NCBI GenBank assembly: GCA_025201865.1
Contig: MU602933.1
Coordinates: forward strand, 7,878 to 24,411
Direction of reading: 5' to 3'
From: Ramicandelaber brevisporus
Taxonomy: Eukaryota; Kickxellomycota; Ramicandelaberales; Ramicandelaberaceae
DNA: 16,534 nt
Both the position numbers and the translations under genes were made by a program. Of the stretch, positions 1 to 8,251 are shown piece after piece. Below the pieces are notes generated by a model, which did no database searches, had not been told where the DNA came from, and saw only the letters and a program-made list of their open reading frames with translations. The first letter of the stretch is position 1, and every line of letters starts with the position of its first letter.

Positions 1-518
1 GCCACCAGATACACTCACTCCTGACTCACTCACTCCATACTATTCCCTCCGATTCACTCTGTTTTTGTTTTGTTCCATGACATAAGCATACGCGATTCAA
101 TTAACACAAAACAGGACGCCATTTTTAAAAAAAAAAAAAAAAGAACAAAAAGATAACAAGGCCGATCATCCGCAGCGAAAGAATCGGATAAAAGTCTCAT
201 ACGAGGCGCAGCGCGTTTCCGTGTCTTCAGGACTGCTTCGCTGATTCGCTCGGAAATTAGGAACAAATTATAATCGTGACCGAATCAAACGTAATGTTGA
301 GTCTCGATGTTCACTTGCTCGTCTCAAAGCAACGCCAAGACCTTACACATTGCTCCCTACTATAAGTGAGCCGACATCCTGCTGTCCCTCTTTTGTATTC
401 GATCTGTCTTCATTGCAACCAACAACAGCAGTGTAACAGCAAAAACAATATACAACACGACTCTTACCATTAGCCTCTTTGTTTTTCTTTCTTTGCCTTT
501 TTTGATTATTACCTAACA
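1..518. other. Upstream non-coding region without a supported gene
   Basis: Short open frames occur here on both strands, but none has recognisable protein features. The region holds a CACTC-rich repeat near 12-37, a run of 16 A at 127-142 and a CT-rich stretch near 476-500. It probably contains the promoter and 5' leader of the gene beginning near 519. The 3' end of an unseen gene to the left cannot be excluded. Confidence 0.6.
361..368 (+). promoter_or_regulatory. TATA-like element upstream of the first gene
   Basis: The sequence TATAAGTG lies about 158 bases before the ATG at 519. Its spacing fits a TATA box with a leader of roughly 120 bases. It is a weak match, supported only by position. 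Confidence 0.3.
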
Positions 519-603
519 ATGTTCTCCAGTGCTCACCACGGTTCATTCACCTTCACGTCAACTGGCTCATCGCTTCCTGGCTTCTCAGCTAGTGAGCTAT
601 CAG
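519..603 (+). CDS. Probable short first coding exon of the NCOA5-like gene
   Basis: The ATG at 519 has A at -3 (ACAATG), whereas the first ATG of the main exon, at 1095, has C at -3. From 519 the frame stays open to a stop at 786-788. A donor-like CAG|GTATGG at 603/604 would leave a phase-1 exon of 28 codons plus one base. Joined to 1078, it stays in the frame of the large downstream exon. The first exon would encode a Ser/Gly/Phe-rich leader with no recognised domain. A second donor-like site, GTGAGC at 592, is also phase 1. Without splicing, the ATG at 519 yields an 89-residue peptide. This is inference from splice signals and frame only. Confidence 0.45.
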
Positions 604-1077
604 GTATGGCCAAGTCAACAACGCAGGCACCAAACCCAATGCACAAAAGACGCGATTCTGATGCCTATTCCACTTCCTCGACCATCGTACCAAGAAGACA
701 AGAACCAAAGCCAAGTCCAGAGCAGTTGCTGCACCTCCTCTTTGACTACTCGGCCTGCCCACAATCGCCCTTTGCCAACAAAATGTGATGCATGTGTCTG
801 CAAAACTCTCTTCCTTCTTCCTGCGTGCACATAAATTGCGTCTTCTTCATCCACTAATTCTAACTCTAAACAACTGTCAATATTCCTTTATCAAAACTAA
901 TAACAAAATCATAAACACTCACCAAGACATCTTCCAAGAGTGATGGCAGAGCACCATTCACGCCTGTTGTTGTTGTCCCCTTCCCTCCCATTGATACTGT
1001 GATATCAATCGTGTGGATATCTGCTTGTTTTTTTTTTCTTTCCTCGAATTTGTTTTCTTCTCCTTCTTTTGAATAAG
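604..1077 (+). other. Putative 474-base intron in the NCOA5-like gene
   Basis: The candidate donor GTATGG is at 604. The acceptor is ...AATAAG at 1077, preceded by a strong pyrimidine tract at 1021-1070 (a T-run followed by TTCTTCTCCTTCTTTT). A second acceptor, ACAAG at 1086, lies 9 bases further on and also keeps frame. Weakness: I see no CTRAY-type branch site close to the acceptor; CTAAC near 860 and CTAAT near 896 are far upstream. The stretch contains no other supported gene. Confidence 0.4.
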
Positions 1078-3083
1078 GTGGACAAGTGCCTCAAATGAAG
1101 CGACCTACACATCTTGGTGCCGAGACGCTGCCAGGGTCATTCGACAGATCAACGCAGTCTCGCGCGCCACCAGCCAACGCAACAGTGGCCTACGTTGTCG
1201 TTCGTGGCCTCACCAGAGGCTTGGCGCTGAATCACGAACAGTTGAAGAGCCACTGCATTCGAAGTCTTCCCAGCTGCATAATCTACTCTGTGAACACCTC
1301 AGCAGCAAACACAGTGTATATTGAGCTTGATAGTCGAGTGAATGGCGAGAAGCTTGCAAACATCCTTGTCAAGGACCTATTGAGCCAATTCAGCATTACA
1401 GCTGCTGTGGTTACTGGACCAGCCCTTAGCACATTGATGAAAAAGTATAATCCAAATTCATCACCATCAGCGAGATCATTCTCGGCATCATCATCATTAT
1501 CAACCACAACGACAGCAACTACAGCATCAGTGAGACTATTAACATCATCAGAAACTGCAGCATCGACAGCTGGACGTACATTCCTGTCTAGTCAGCTTGA
1601 TAGTCCTGGTTCTATTCGTATCGGTATTGTGAATGATCTTCGTGGTAGAAGTGCTAGACAATACGAACAACACGAAAGAGACCAGAGTCGGTCTCGCTCT
1701 CCCGTTCGGAATCGCGGCGGACGGTCTCGTTCTCCAGTACGACATGACAGACGCTCTCAGATTCATCCAGTCTCTCCATCGCCAGTGAGAACAGTTGGCT
1801 ACAATGAATATAGCAGATTAGGATATGAAGAAGGTGACAACGGTGCCAGTATGTCGGATTTGGAAGGTGACAGAAGCCCACTGCTTAGAGTGGACTCACA
1901 TCGCACAGCATCAGGTAGGGTTCGTGCTGCTAAAATGGCGGGCATCAGTGCTAAAGGTTTGCCACGCTATCTTCGCTCTCGACTGATAAATGCAGCGCCA
2001 CTCGACTGCGTTATATGCTGCGTTGATATTGACAAAGATATGGTAACATACTGTGAGGAGATTGGTGGAGCAATGTCTGGACATGGACTATGTTCAATTG
2101 TAATTAGCGAAGTGCCCAATGCAGGCTTTCTGGATGAAGTTCTTGATGCAGCCTCAGAACAGCTGATATCATATGTCATGGTGCCATTTTTTATGAGAAA
2201 AGGTCAGTATTATCGACTTAATGTCTATGAACTCCAGAGAGATGCATCTACTAGGCTACGAAATGGCTCGTTGTATAAGCAATTGCAGCCCTCGCTTTCA
2301 AGAGCTCGTGCCATTGAGCACATAGCTCAGTCACTTAAACAAACGCACACAGCTAAGAACAAGAAGCAGGAGAAGAGGAAGCAGAATCATACAACCAATG
2401 ACACTATTTTCTCAGTCAAAAGACAACTAACCTCTGCACATGCACCATCTGACATCAACCATAGAACTGAACATGAGTCTCATCTGTATTCACGTCACAG
2501 CGCTCCTCTTGCTGCTCCAGCATCTGCTCCGAGTGCTCCGAGTGCTCCGAGTGCTCCGAGTGTTCCTAATGTGCAGGAAGCAGTGAGTGTGTTGAGGCAA
2601 GCATTCCCCAATCTCGGTCAACACATTGCTGCATTGGAACAGGCAGCCAGTGGCACTTCTTCAGATCAACCGGCGCCAGCTTCAGCCTTAATCGGCTCCG
2701 TTTCGACGCCATCTGAGCAGAGCGCAGTTCCTCTCCCAGCAATTACAGCTGATCCAAATCAACTCCAACAGCAAGTTTTGGCTCAATATATGCAACTTCA
2801 GACATTAATATTACAACAGCAGCAGCAGATGCTCATGGCACAGCAAAGTCGTCAGCAAGCAACTGAGAGTACCTCTCTTCAATCTTCACAGTTACAGCCG
2901 TTTCCTCAGAATCTATTGGCATCAATGCCTCCGTTTTTACCACATCTACAACCTGCAGCAGCTGGTGTTGGAAAATACGAGTCAATCGGCAAAAGCGAGT
3001 CAGTCGACAACAGCAGCATCGTCAGCGATGAAGAAGATGTTGTATTTGTCAAGTCCGAGCCTGTTAAGTCTGAGCACAGTTGA
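1078..3083 (+). CDS. RS- and Gln-rich protein with an NCOA5-like (anticodon-binding-like) domain, main exon
   Basis: The frame is open from the acceptor at 1078 (after a TAA at 1074) to TGA at 3081-3083. Without the upstream exon, translation would start at ATG 1095. In order it shows: a possible RRM-like alpha/beta segment (about 1173-1420, with VAYVVVRGL and NTVYIELDS as candidate strands); a Ser/Thr-rich linker; an Arg/Ser segment with two RSRSPVR motifs (about 1680-1790); and a globular domain at about 1956-2340. The globular domain alternates hydrophobic strands (CVICCVDID, GLCSIVISEV, ISYVMVPFF), resembling the anticodon-binding-like domain of nuclear receptor coactivator 5. A basic KNKKQEKRKQ stretch then suggests nuclear localisation. 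The C-terminal third has a Ser-Ala-Pro repeat, Gln-rich tracts and an acidic DEEDVVFVKSEPVKSE tail that looks like SUMO-type psiKxE sites. A role in nuclear RNA or transcription coregulation is inferred; the family call is tentative. Confidence 0.8.
2526..2561 (+). repeat. 9-bp tandem repeat (GCTCCGAGT x4) coding for a Ser-Ala-Pro run
   Basis: Four perfect tandem copies of GCTCCGAGT lie inside the coding sequence and are followed by a degenerate copy (GTTCCTAAT). They encode repeated Ala-Pro-Ser. Near-perfect identity at the base level suggests recent slippage expansion. Confidence 0.95.
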
Positions 3084-3121
3084 CCTTATTAATTCTCCTA
3101 GTATTTTTTTACTCCTTAACT

Positions 3122-3142
3122 TTCAATTCCATTTGAATTGAA
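3122..3142 (+). repeat. Perfect hairpin in the 3' flank of the NCOA5-like gene
   Basis: TTCAATTC (3122-3129) and GAATTGAA (3135-3142) form an 8-bp perfect stem with a 5-base CATTT loop. It starts 39 bases after the stop codon. It could be a 3'UTR structure or lie near the cleavage site, but no T-run follows directly. Short AT-rich palindromes also arise by chance. Confidence 0.6.
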
Positions 3143-3246
3143 TGCCAACTATTGTATCAATTAATCCCCTCCCCAAACATCTGGGACTATGAATCGGAAC
3201 GTACTGGTTTTGAAACCATTCTGCACTTTGCTGATGCTGTCTCCAG

Positions 3247-3345
3247 GTGAGTATCTGTATCTACCCTCTGAACACTCTGAACTCAATCAGCACACAATTA
3301 TCCAAATATTCAACCAGTCATTCAACCAGTCAGTCAATCTCACAG
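3247..3345 (+). other. Candidate 99-base intron at the 5' end of the tyrosinase gene
   Basis: A near-ideal donor CCAG|GTGAGT is at 3247, and the acceptor TCTCACAG ends at 3345, five bases before the ATG at 3351. An ATG at 3189 opens a frame that reads through without stops. Because 99 is divisible by three, spliced and unspliced forms both stay in frame with the tyrosinase. Either the intron is real (in a coding or leader exon) or the true start is the 3351 ATG. No good branch-point motif is visible, which lowers confidence. Confidence 0.35.
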
Positions 3346-3350
3346 ATACC

Positions 3351-6300
3351 ATGATAGTTCATTTAGTGTGGGTAGTGCTATGCGCAATAGCGAGTGTGAT
3401 AACTGCGCAGCAACCAACTGCGATTCCAGCGTCTTTACGTGCGCCAATTACAACCATCACTCCAACGCCAGCCACAGACGCGACTCCTCTGGATGCAATT
3501 GACTCGGCATTCAGCAGTGTGCTTGCAAAGTCGCAATTAGCAACACCGACTACTTCTGTGATAATGACATCGACTCGAACTGAGACAGAGGCTGCAATTG
3601 CAACCAAGACTGCAACTACAACTGCAACTGACACTGAAACTGCAACTGCTACATCTGTATCTTGGCTTACATCAACTTCCACCAAAATGGCCACTGCAAC
3701 CACTACCAAAACTGCAGTTGAGACTAAAACATCCACAGCTACAGCCACAGTCATCCACGTCACAACGGCCACCGTGACCCACTCGGCAGCCAAAGCCAAT
3801 CTCGAAGGTGACTCTCCTGCCTCAGCCTCCTCGGCCCAACCATCAGCCTCAACTGCCGCTGCTTCATCGAGTCCAATGCCACCAATGTGCGCGTTTGTCA
3901 AGGAGCGCCAGGATATTCGCTCACTGTCTCGCGATGACATTGACCGCCTCATTCGTGCCATCGACACACTTCGTAACGTTCCATCAACCGATGTTCCTGG
4001 TCTATCTCGCTGGGAAACATTGATTTACTGGCACGCACTGGCGCAGCAACAGGTTCGCGTCGATGCGAGATTCTTCCCGTTCTATCGGGCATTCGTGGCG
4101 CGATTTGAAGATGAACTGCGTATGGTGGATTCAAACATTAAAAGTGTGCCGTTTTGGGACTTGGGTGCAGATGCATTGGCCCCAGAACAAGGTGTGCTGT
4201 GGAAGATTACAGCAAGTCCAGCGCCAGATACAGCTGCTGGGCCGCCGACAGTCTCGGCAGGCGTGCCACCGACGACTGGACAGCAGCAGCAGCCGACAAA
4301 CAGTGTTACGGTTGTGGTGACAACAATGACAGTGACTTCAACAGCAACATTTACAACAACTACCACTGCAACCAGTACAGCCACAGCTACAGCTGTCTCG
4401 CAGCTCACAGAGACATCGGTCACTACGCAGACATCAACGGAGACATCCATCTTGACGATATCAGCCACACCAGAACCAACGCCAGTGCCTATGCCAGAAA
4501 CGATCACGTCAACAGCCATCGAGACCGTCACAGCCACAGCCACAGCTACAGCTACAGAAACGAATTTGGCAACGATCACTACAACAGCAGTGAACACGGC
4601 TCAAGCAACTGCAACGGCAACAGCCATGATGACAACCACAATGACAGTGCTTGATGACGATTGGAGAACGCAGTCGCGAACTGTGGCGCAGATTACATTT
4701 GGTACACAGTCTTCCTCACCGGTTTCAGATGGATTGAACGCAACGCCAGCTGCCACTCCTCAGCTGCCGCATCCATCAACTTCCGCAGCACTATCGACTC
4801 CAGCTAACAATGTTGTCACCGCACACCCAATCCCCAAGACCAGCCGTCGTAGTGCAAGTAATCTGAATGCCGACCAGCCTTCAACGTCAGCAGCAGCAGC
4901 GACTCAGTCACAACAGTCGCTCTCGTGGGTGTCGACCAAGATGGACCAACTGCCAGGGCACATGTCTCGACCACATACGCGTGATATCTTCCGCCCCCAC
5001 ACCATCCTGCCTGGCGATCGTCTGTTCAAGCGTCAAGCACCAACTCAGCCAAATTCTGGTCCAGGTGCAGGTCCAGGTGCAGGCTCAGGCATAGGGATCG
5101 CCGGCGGTAGCGGTGAGTGCCTTCGTGACGGTCCGTTTGCAGCCTGGACTTTCCACGTCACTCCAGGTGGAGACTCAAGCTGCATTTCACGCACATTCGA
5201 TTCAGCTGCTGCGTCTGAAACGGGCTGGATCAGCAACGACAGCAGCTCATCAGCTGGTCAAGCCGCCTCGGCTCCAAACGACGCTTCCTCACCCCCTGGC
5301 GGCAGTGCTACAAACAATAGCGGCAGCTCATCAAATAGCACAGTGTCTCGACTGCAGCAGCAGTTGCGACGCTGGCAATCATCTGACATTCTCAATGCCA
5401 CGGTCCACAACACTCCACTATATCGTGACTTCAGACATCAAATCGAACTCGGTATTCATGCCAATGTTCACAACTTTATTGGTGGTACAATGCTGCAGGC
5501 ATGGAGTCCAGCGGATTCGTTGGTGTTCTTGGCTGTGCATTCATACATTGACAAGCTGTGGAATGATTGGCAGCAGGTTCATGAGACGGGTAGCGGTAGT
5601 GTTAAGGGTAGCCGGTATGAAGGCAGTTTGGATGAAGCGCTGCCAATTGCCAATGTGCCGATTCGAGAGCTGATGGATGTTGACAAACTGTGCTATCGCT
5701 ACGTTGAACACACGGGCAGTGCTGCAGTGTTTACACAGGATGATCCAATGTGGCAGCAGCAGCAGCAACAGCAGTCTCCAGCTGATAATGAGCGGGCCGA
5801 TCCAGCACTTCCCGAAAATGGACCAGTCAACAAGTCTGGCATTGTAATTGGCAGAATTAGTAGCAAGGGAAGCAGTAGTCACCGATCGGTCGACAATGTA
5901 TTAGTTGTAGGTGATGTCGGTTCGAATGCCACATCGTCTGCAGCAATGACACAGCATCGAGCATTCCCCGAAGTCGGCAGTGCATGGAATCGACTCTTTT
6001 CTCGCATTTCACAGAATGATATCGACCGCACTCGTTTGTACATGGATACAATCTCGCGTAGAGTCTCATCTCGATTGACATCAGTCGTCACTCAACAACA
6101 GCAGCAGCAACAGCAGCAACAGCGCCAGCGATTGCAAGACTCAAGAGAAGCACTCTCTGCGGCTACAGCAGCAACAGTAATGGTGAATGAAATGGCACGC
6201 AATCCATTCCCTCCAGCTGTGATTTCACAAGCAAAGGGTCTCGCGTCAGCTGCTGCATCCGCAAATCCATCCACTTCAGTCATACCAGAAGATGTCGATC

Positions 6301-6653
6301 AAGCACTGTGGGAACTCACTCTCAAGATTAGAGACACAAGGGATACGTTTTTGTTGCCACAATCTACCCAGCCTCAGCAACAATCGGCAGCTGCATCGAC
6401 AGCTGCATCGACAACAGCATCGGCAGCATCGGCGATTGACTCGTCGAAAGGAGCCAGTATTCACGTCGAGGCACAGTTCACAGGTCGCACAGGTCCACGA
6501 GCGCTGTACCCAAATATAGTTGAGCAGGGCCACGACACGATTGGTGCTCTCGCGGCCACCGTGGCTTACATGCGAGATGCCTACAATAGAGGGTTCTCTG
6601 GGGTAGTATTGTCAATTGACTTTGAGCCGCCTTTGCAGGCTTTGTCTCTTTGA
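3351..6653 (+). CDS. Secreted tyrosinase-family protein with mucin-like inserts and a degenerate CuA site
   Basis: I chose ATG 3351 because it begins a classic signal peptide (MIVHLVWVVLCAIASVITA, cleavage before QQPT). An in-frame ATG at 3189 would add 54 residues. Numbering from 3351: Thr-rich block about 50-155; tyrosinase N-half from about 178 (Cys then IRSLS), CuA region about 225-265; second Thr-rich block about 310-430; a KR|Q dibasic site (bases 5028-5033); a tyrosinase-type GECLRDGPF segment; CuB region about 690-745; the typical LCYRY segment; then Gln/Ser-rich sequence to the end. CuB keeps all three ligands (His codons at 5457, 5469 and 5538, spacing 4 and 23). CuA keeps only the first His (codon 4032): the usual WHR is FYR (Tyr codon 4083) and the middle ligand position is Arg (codon 4056). 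Classical o-phenol oxidase activity is therefore doubtful. A secreted or wall-associated protein is inferred; no C-terminal membrane anchor is seen. It is about 1,100 residues, far longer than usual for the family. Confidence 0.88.
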   Translation: MIVHLVWVVLCAIASVITAQQPTAIPASLRAPITTITPTPATDATPLDAIDSAFSSVLAKSQLATPTTSVIMTSTRTETEAAIATKTATTTATDTETATATSVSWLTSTSTKMATATTTKTAVETKTSTATATVIHVTTATVTHSAAKANLEGDSPASASSAQPSASTAAASSSPMPPMCAFVKERQDIRSLSRDDIDRLIRAIDTLRNVPSTDVPGLSRWETLIYWHALAQQQVRVDARFFPFYRAFVARFEDELRMVDSNIKSVPFWDLGADALAPEQGVLWKITASPAPDTAAGPPTVSAGVPPTTGQQQQPTNSVTVVVTTMTVTSTATFTTTTTATSTATATAVSQLTETSVTTQTSTETSILTISATPEPTPVPMPETITSTAIETVTATATATATETNLATITTTAVNTAQATATATAMMTTTMTVLDDDWRTQSRTVAQITFGTQSSSPVSDGLNATPAATPQLPHPSTSAALSTPANNVVTAHPIPKTSRRSASNLNADQPSTSAAAATQSQQSLSWVSTKMDQLPGHMSRPHTRDIFRPHTILPGDRLFKRQAPTQPNSGPGAGPGAGSGIGIAGGSGECLRDGPFAAWTFHVTPGGDSSCISRTFDSAAASETGWISNDSSSSAGQAASAPNDASSPPGGSATNNSGSSSNSTVSRLQQQLRRWQSSDILNATVHNTPLYRDFRHQIELGIHANVHNFIGGTMLQAWSPADSLVFLAVHSYIDKLWNDWQQVHETGSGSVKGSRYEGSLDEALPIANVPIRELMDVDKLCYRYVEHTGSAAVFTQDDPMWQQQQQQQSPADNERADPALPENGPVNKSGIVIGRISSKGSSSHRSVDNVLVVGDVGSNATSSAAMTQHRAFPEVGSAWNRLFSRISQNDIDRTRLYMDTISRRVSSRLTSVVTQQQQQQQQQQRQRLQDSREALSAATAATVMVNEMARNPFPPAVISQAKGLASAAASANPSTSVIPEDVDQALWELTLKIRDTRDTFLLPQSTQPQQQSAAASTAASTTASAASAIDSSKGASIHVEAQFTGRTGPRALYPNIVEQGHDTIGALAATVAYMRDAYNRGFSGVVLSIDFEPPLQALSL
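3590..3780 (+). repeat. Thr-rich coding repeat, mucin-like block 1
   Basis: Imperfect ACTGCAACT/ACAGCTACA hexamer-to-dodecamer repeats encode alternating Thr with Ala, Glu, Lys and Val. The composition fits an O-glycosylated stalk. It lies just upstream of the degenerate CuA half and resembles block 2. Confidence 0.75.
4305..4640 (+). repeat. Thr-rich coding repeat, mucin-like block 2
   Basis: This is a second Thr/Ala/Val/Ser block built from similar short repeats (TVTSTAT, TATATA and TETS types). It is inserted between the CuA and CuB halves of the tyrosinase domain, where family members normally have a short linker. Its antisense strand is a long Val-rich open frame that I regard as a shadow. 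Confidence 0.75.
5752..5775 (+). repeat. CAG/CAA tract coding for poly-Gln in the tyrosinase-like protein
   Basis: A run of CAG codons with one CAA encodes poly-Gln after the LCYRY segment. A second, longer CAA/CAG tract at about 6092-6120 encodes another Gln run. Both are typical of slippage-prone inserts seen across this window. Confidence 0.85.
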
Positions 6654-7434
6654 ATGGCTAAAAAGTGAGCGCATGCTCTTCCTCCTTCACTCTTTTGTGT
6701 GCATCACTCCTTTTCTTTCCTTCTTTCTTTTCTTTTCTTTCTTTCTTCTCTTTCTGTAGCTTCTTTACTCCTTTATTTTGTTTATTTTGTTTTGTTTTTG
6801 TTTTTCATTATAAAAAAAGAAGGAACTTCACTTCATTTGAAAAGAGTAAAGCAAAGTGATAGTGGTGGTCGGATCGGCGTGAATGACATTGCTTTGATTG
6901 TAAGCAGTCTTTCTCTTTCATTTTTCTCCTCTCTTCTTTCTGCAGTTGCAGTTACAGTTTCACTTATTAATTGAGTCACACAGAGGATACACAACCTTAT
7001 TCTCTGTGCGTTGTCAGCTGTCTGTTGTTGCCAGTTGCTGTTTTTGTAGTATCGCAGTCGTCATTTGTGACTTATAAATTGAAGTTCATTTTGCTTCACC
7101 TTCTCGAACTCACTGGAAACACGCACTTCTTCTTTTTTCTCTGACGCCTCGATTTGCTCTGATAAACACAGCTCCATTCACACAAACTCCTCCTCTTCCT
7201 CCTCCTCTTCTTACTCCTCCTATTGCTTGCTTCCCATCCATTATCACCATTACCACAGTCACCATTATCACTACCACAATCACCATTACTCCTCTTGCAC
7301 TTGCACTTGCACTTGTACACCTCTCCCTCCTCTCTTCTTTCTCTTGTGCTTTCTTCAAGATTAGCTTACAGCAGTAACAAAAACAAACAACGAGCAACGA
7401 ACAACGAAAGACAGCTCTTTCGTATCGACTGATT
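6654..7434 (+). other. Pyrimidine-rich intergenic region between the tyrosinase and the orphan gene
   Basis: No convincing gene is present. The region holds CT-rich tracts (6700-6790, 6905-6945, 7185-7220), an ATTATAAAAAAAG stretch near 6818 that may mark the tyrosinase 3' end, CACCATTA-type repeats (7236-7290) and a TTGCAC hexamer repeat (about 7294-7314). Small open frames on both strands are low-complexity translations of these tracts. A strong acceptor-like TTTCTGCAG (to 6945) and CTTACAG (about 7370) leave a leader intron possible. Confidence 0.6.
7073..7079 (+). promoter_or_regulatory. TATA-like element upstream of the orphan gene
   Basis: TATAAAT lies about 355 bases before the ATG at 7435. 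If used, it predicts a leader of over 300 bases. The motif match is good but the position is the only other support. Confidence 0.3.
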
Positions 7435-8216
7435 ATGCGAAGTGCTCCACTACCAGGCAGCAGTCACCGTCACCACGACGACCATCACTATCACCATCAC
7501 TATCACCATCATGACTACCATCATGACTACCACCACAGACACACTTCTGCCACGCACAGAATGATGCCGCCACCACTGCTTTCTACCTCCACAACCACCA
7601 CTTCAATTACAAAGCGCAGCAATGGTGCTGGTGGCAGCTCGCTTGCAGTTTCCATGAAGAACCGCGCACGAAAGGAGGCTCTCGCTTCGCATACGCGTAT
7701 CCGGAGCTTAGCCATCAAGTTTGGACACAATAGTCTCTCTCCTCCTCGTTCAGTCGGCTCACCGCTGTCTGGCACGACTGTAGCTAGCTTTGCGAGCAAT
7801 AGCAACAGTGTAGTCAGCAGTCGACGCAGCAGCCTGAGTTTTGCACGAGCTGTCACACCGTCGACAACAGGAGGAGGAGCCACATTTGACGACGCTCTTA
7901 CGCTGTTGAGCAAAATTGACTTTTTTCGAGCTTCACAGCCGACCAAATCGGGTTTGACGCGTGCATCGACTCACAATGTAGCTTCTTCTTCAGCAACACT
8001 GCCATCATCCTCATCGGCGGGATCCACGGTTGTGCCTCCAAGTCCAAACTCTAGGCTGAGAGCCAACAAGCTCGGAGTGATGGAGGTTTGGAAGTTTAAT
8101 CCAGAAAGGTTTCGGGAACGATCAGCATCTATCACTTCAGAACCAGGCATCGTGCTTACGATGATCGGGACTGAGGGTGCAGGTGACAATTCTGTGACGG
8201 CTGGCGCTGTCCACAG

Positions 8217-8251
<35 letters not shown>

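Larger units (their letters stand above)
3084..3350 (+). other. Gap between the NCOA5-like and tyrosinase genes
   Basis: This stretch holds the 3' end of the upstream gene and the start region of the tyrosinase gene. No canonical AATAAA is present; the sequence after the stop is AT-rich (ATTAATTCTCC..TATTTTTTT). It also carries a perfect hairpin (3122-3142), a possible upstream start with an intron (3189-3345) and a 12-bp tandem duplication ATTCAACCAGTC at 3308-3331. Confidence 0.6.

Noticed and set aside
54-266. 70-codon minus-strand frame near the left edge
   Set aside because: It crosses the poly-A run (read as poly-Phe), has no motif and no supporting signals.
3359-3967. Long minus-strand Val-rich open frame opposite the tyrosinase Thr-rich block
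   Set aside because: It is the antisense of Thr codon repeats (ACN read as NGT/GTN); it has no domain, and the sense strand is clearly coding. The similar frame at 4082-4597 is rejected for the same reason.
6900-6945. Possible 46-base intron (GTAAGC ... TTTCTGCAG)
   Set aside because: No coding exon on either side and a poor exon-side donor; the pyrimidine tract alone is not evidence in a region full of CT runs.
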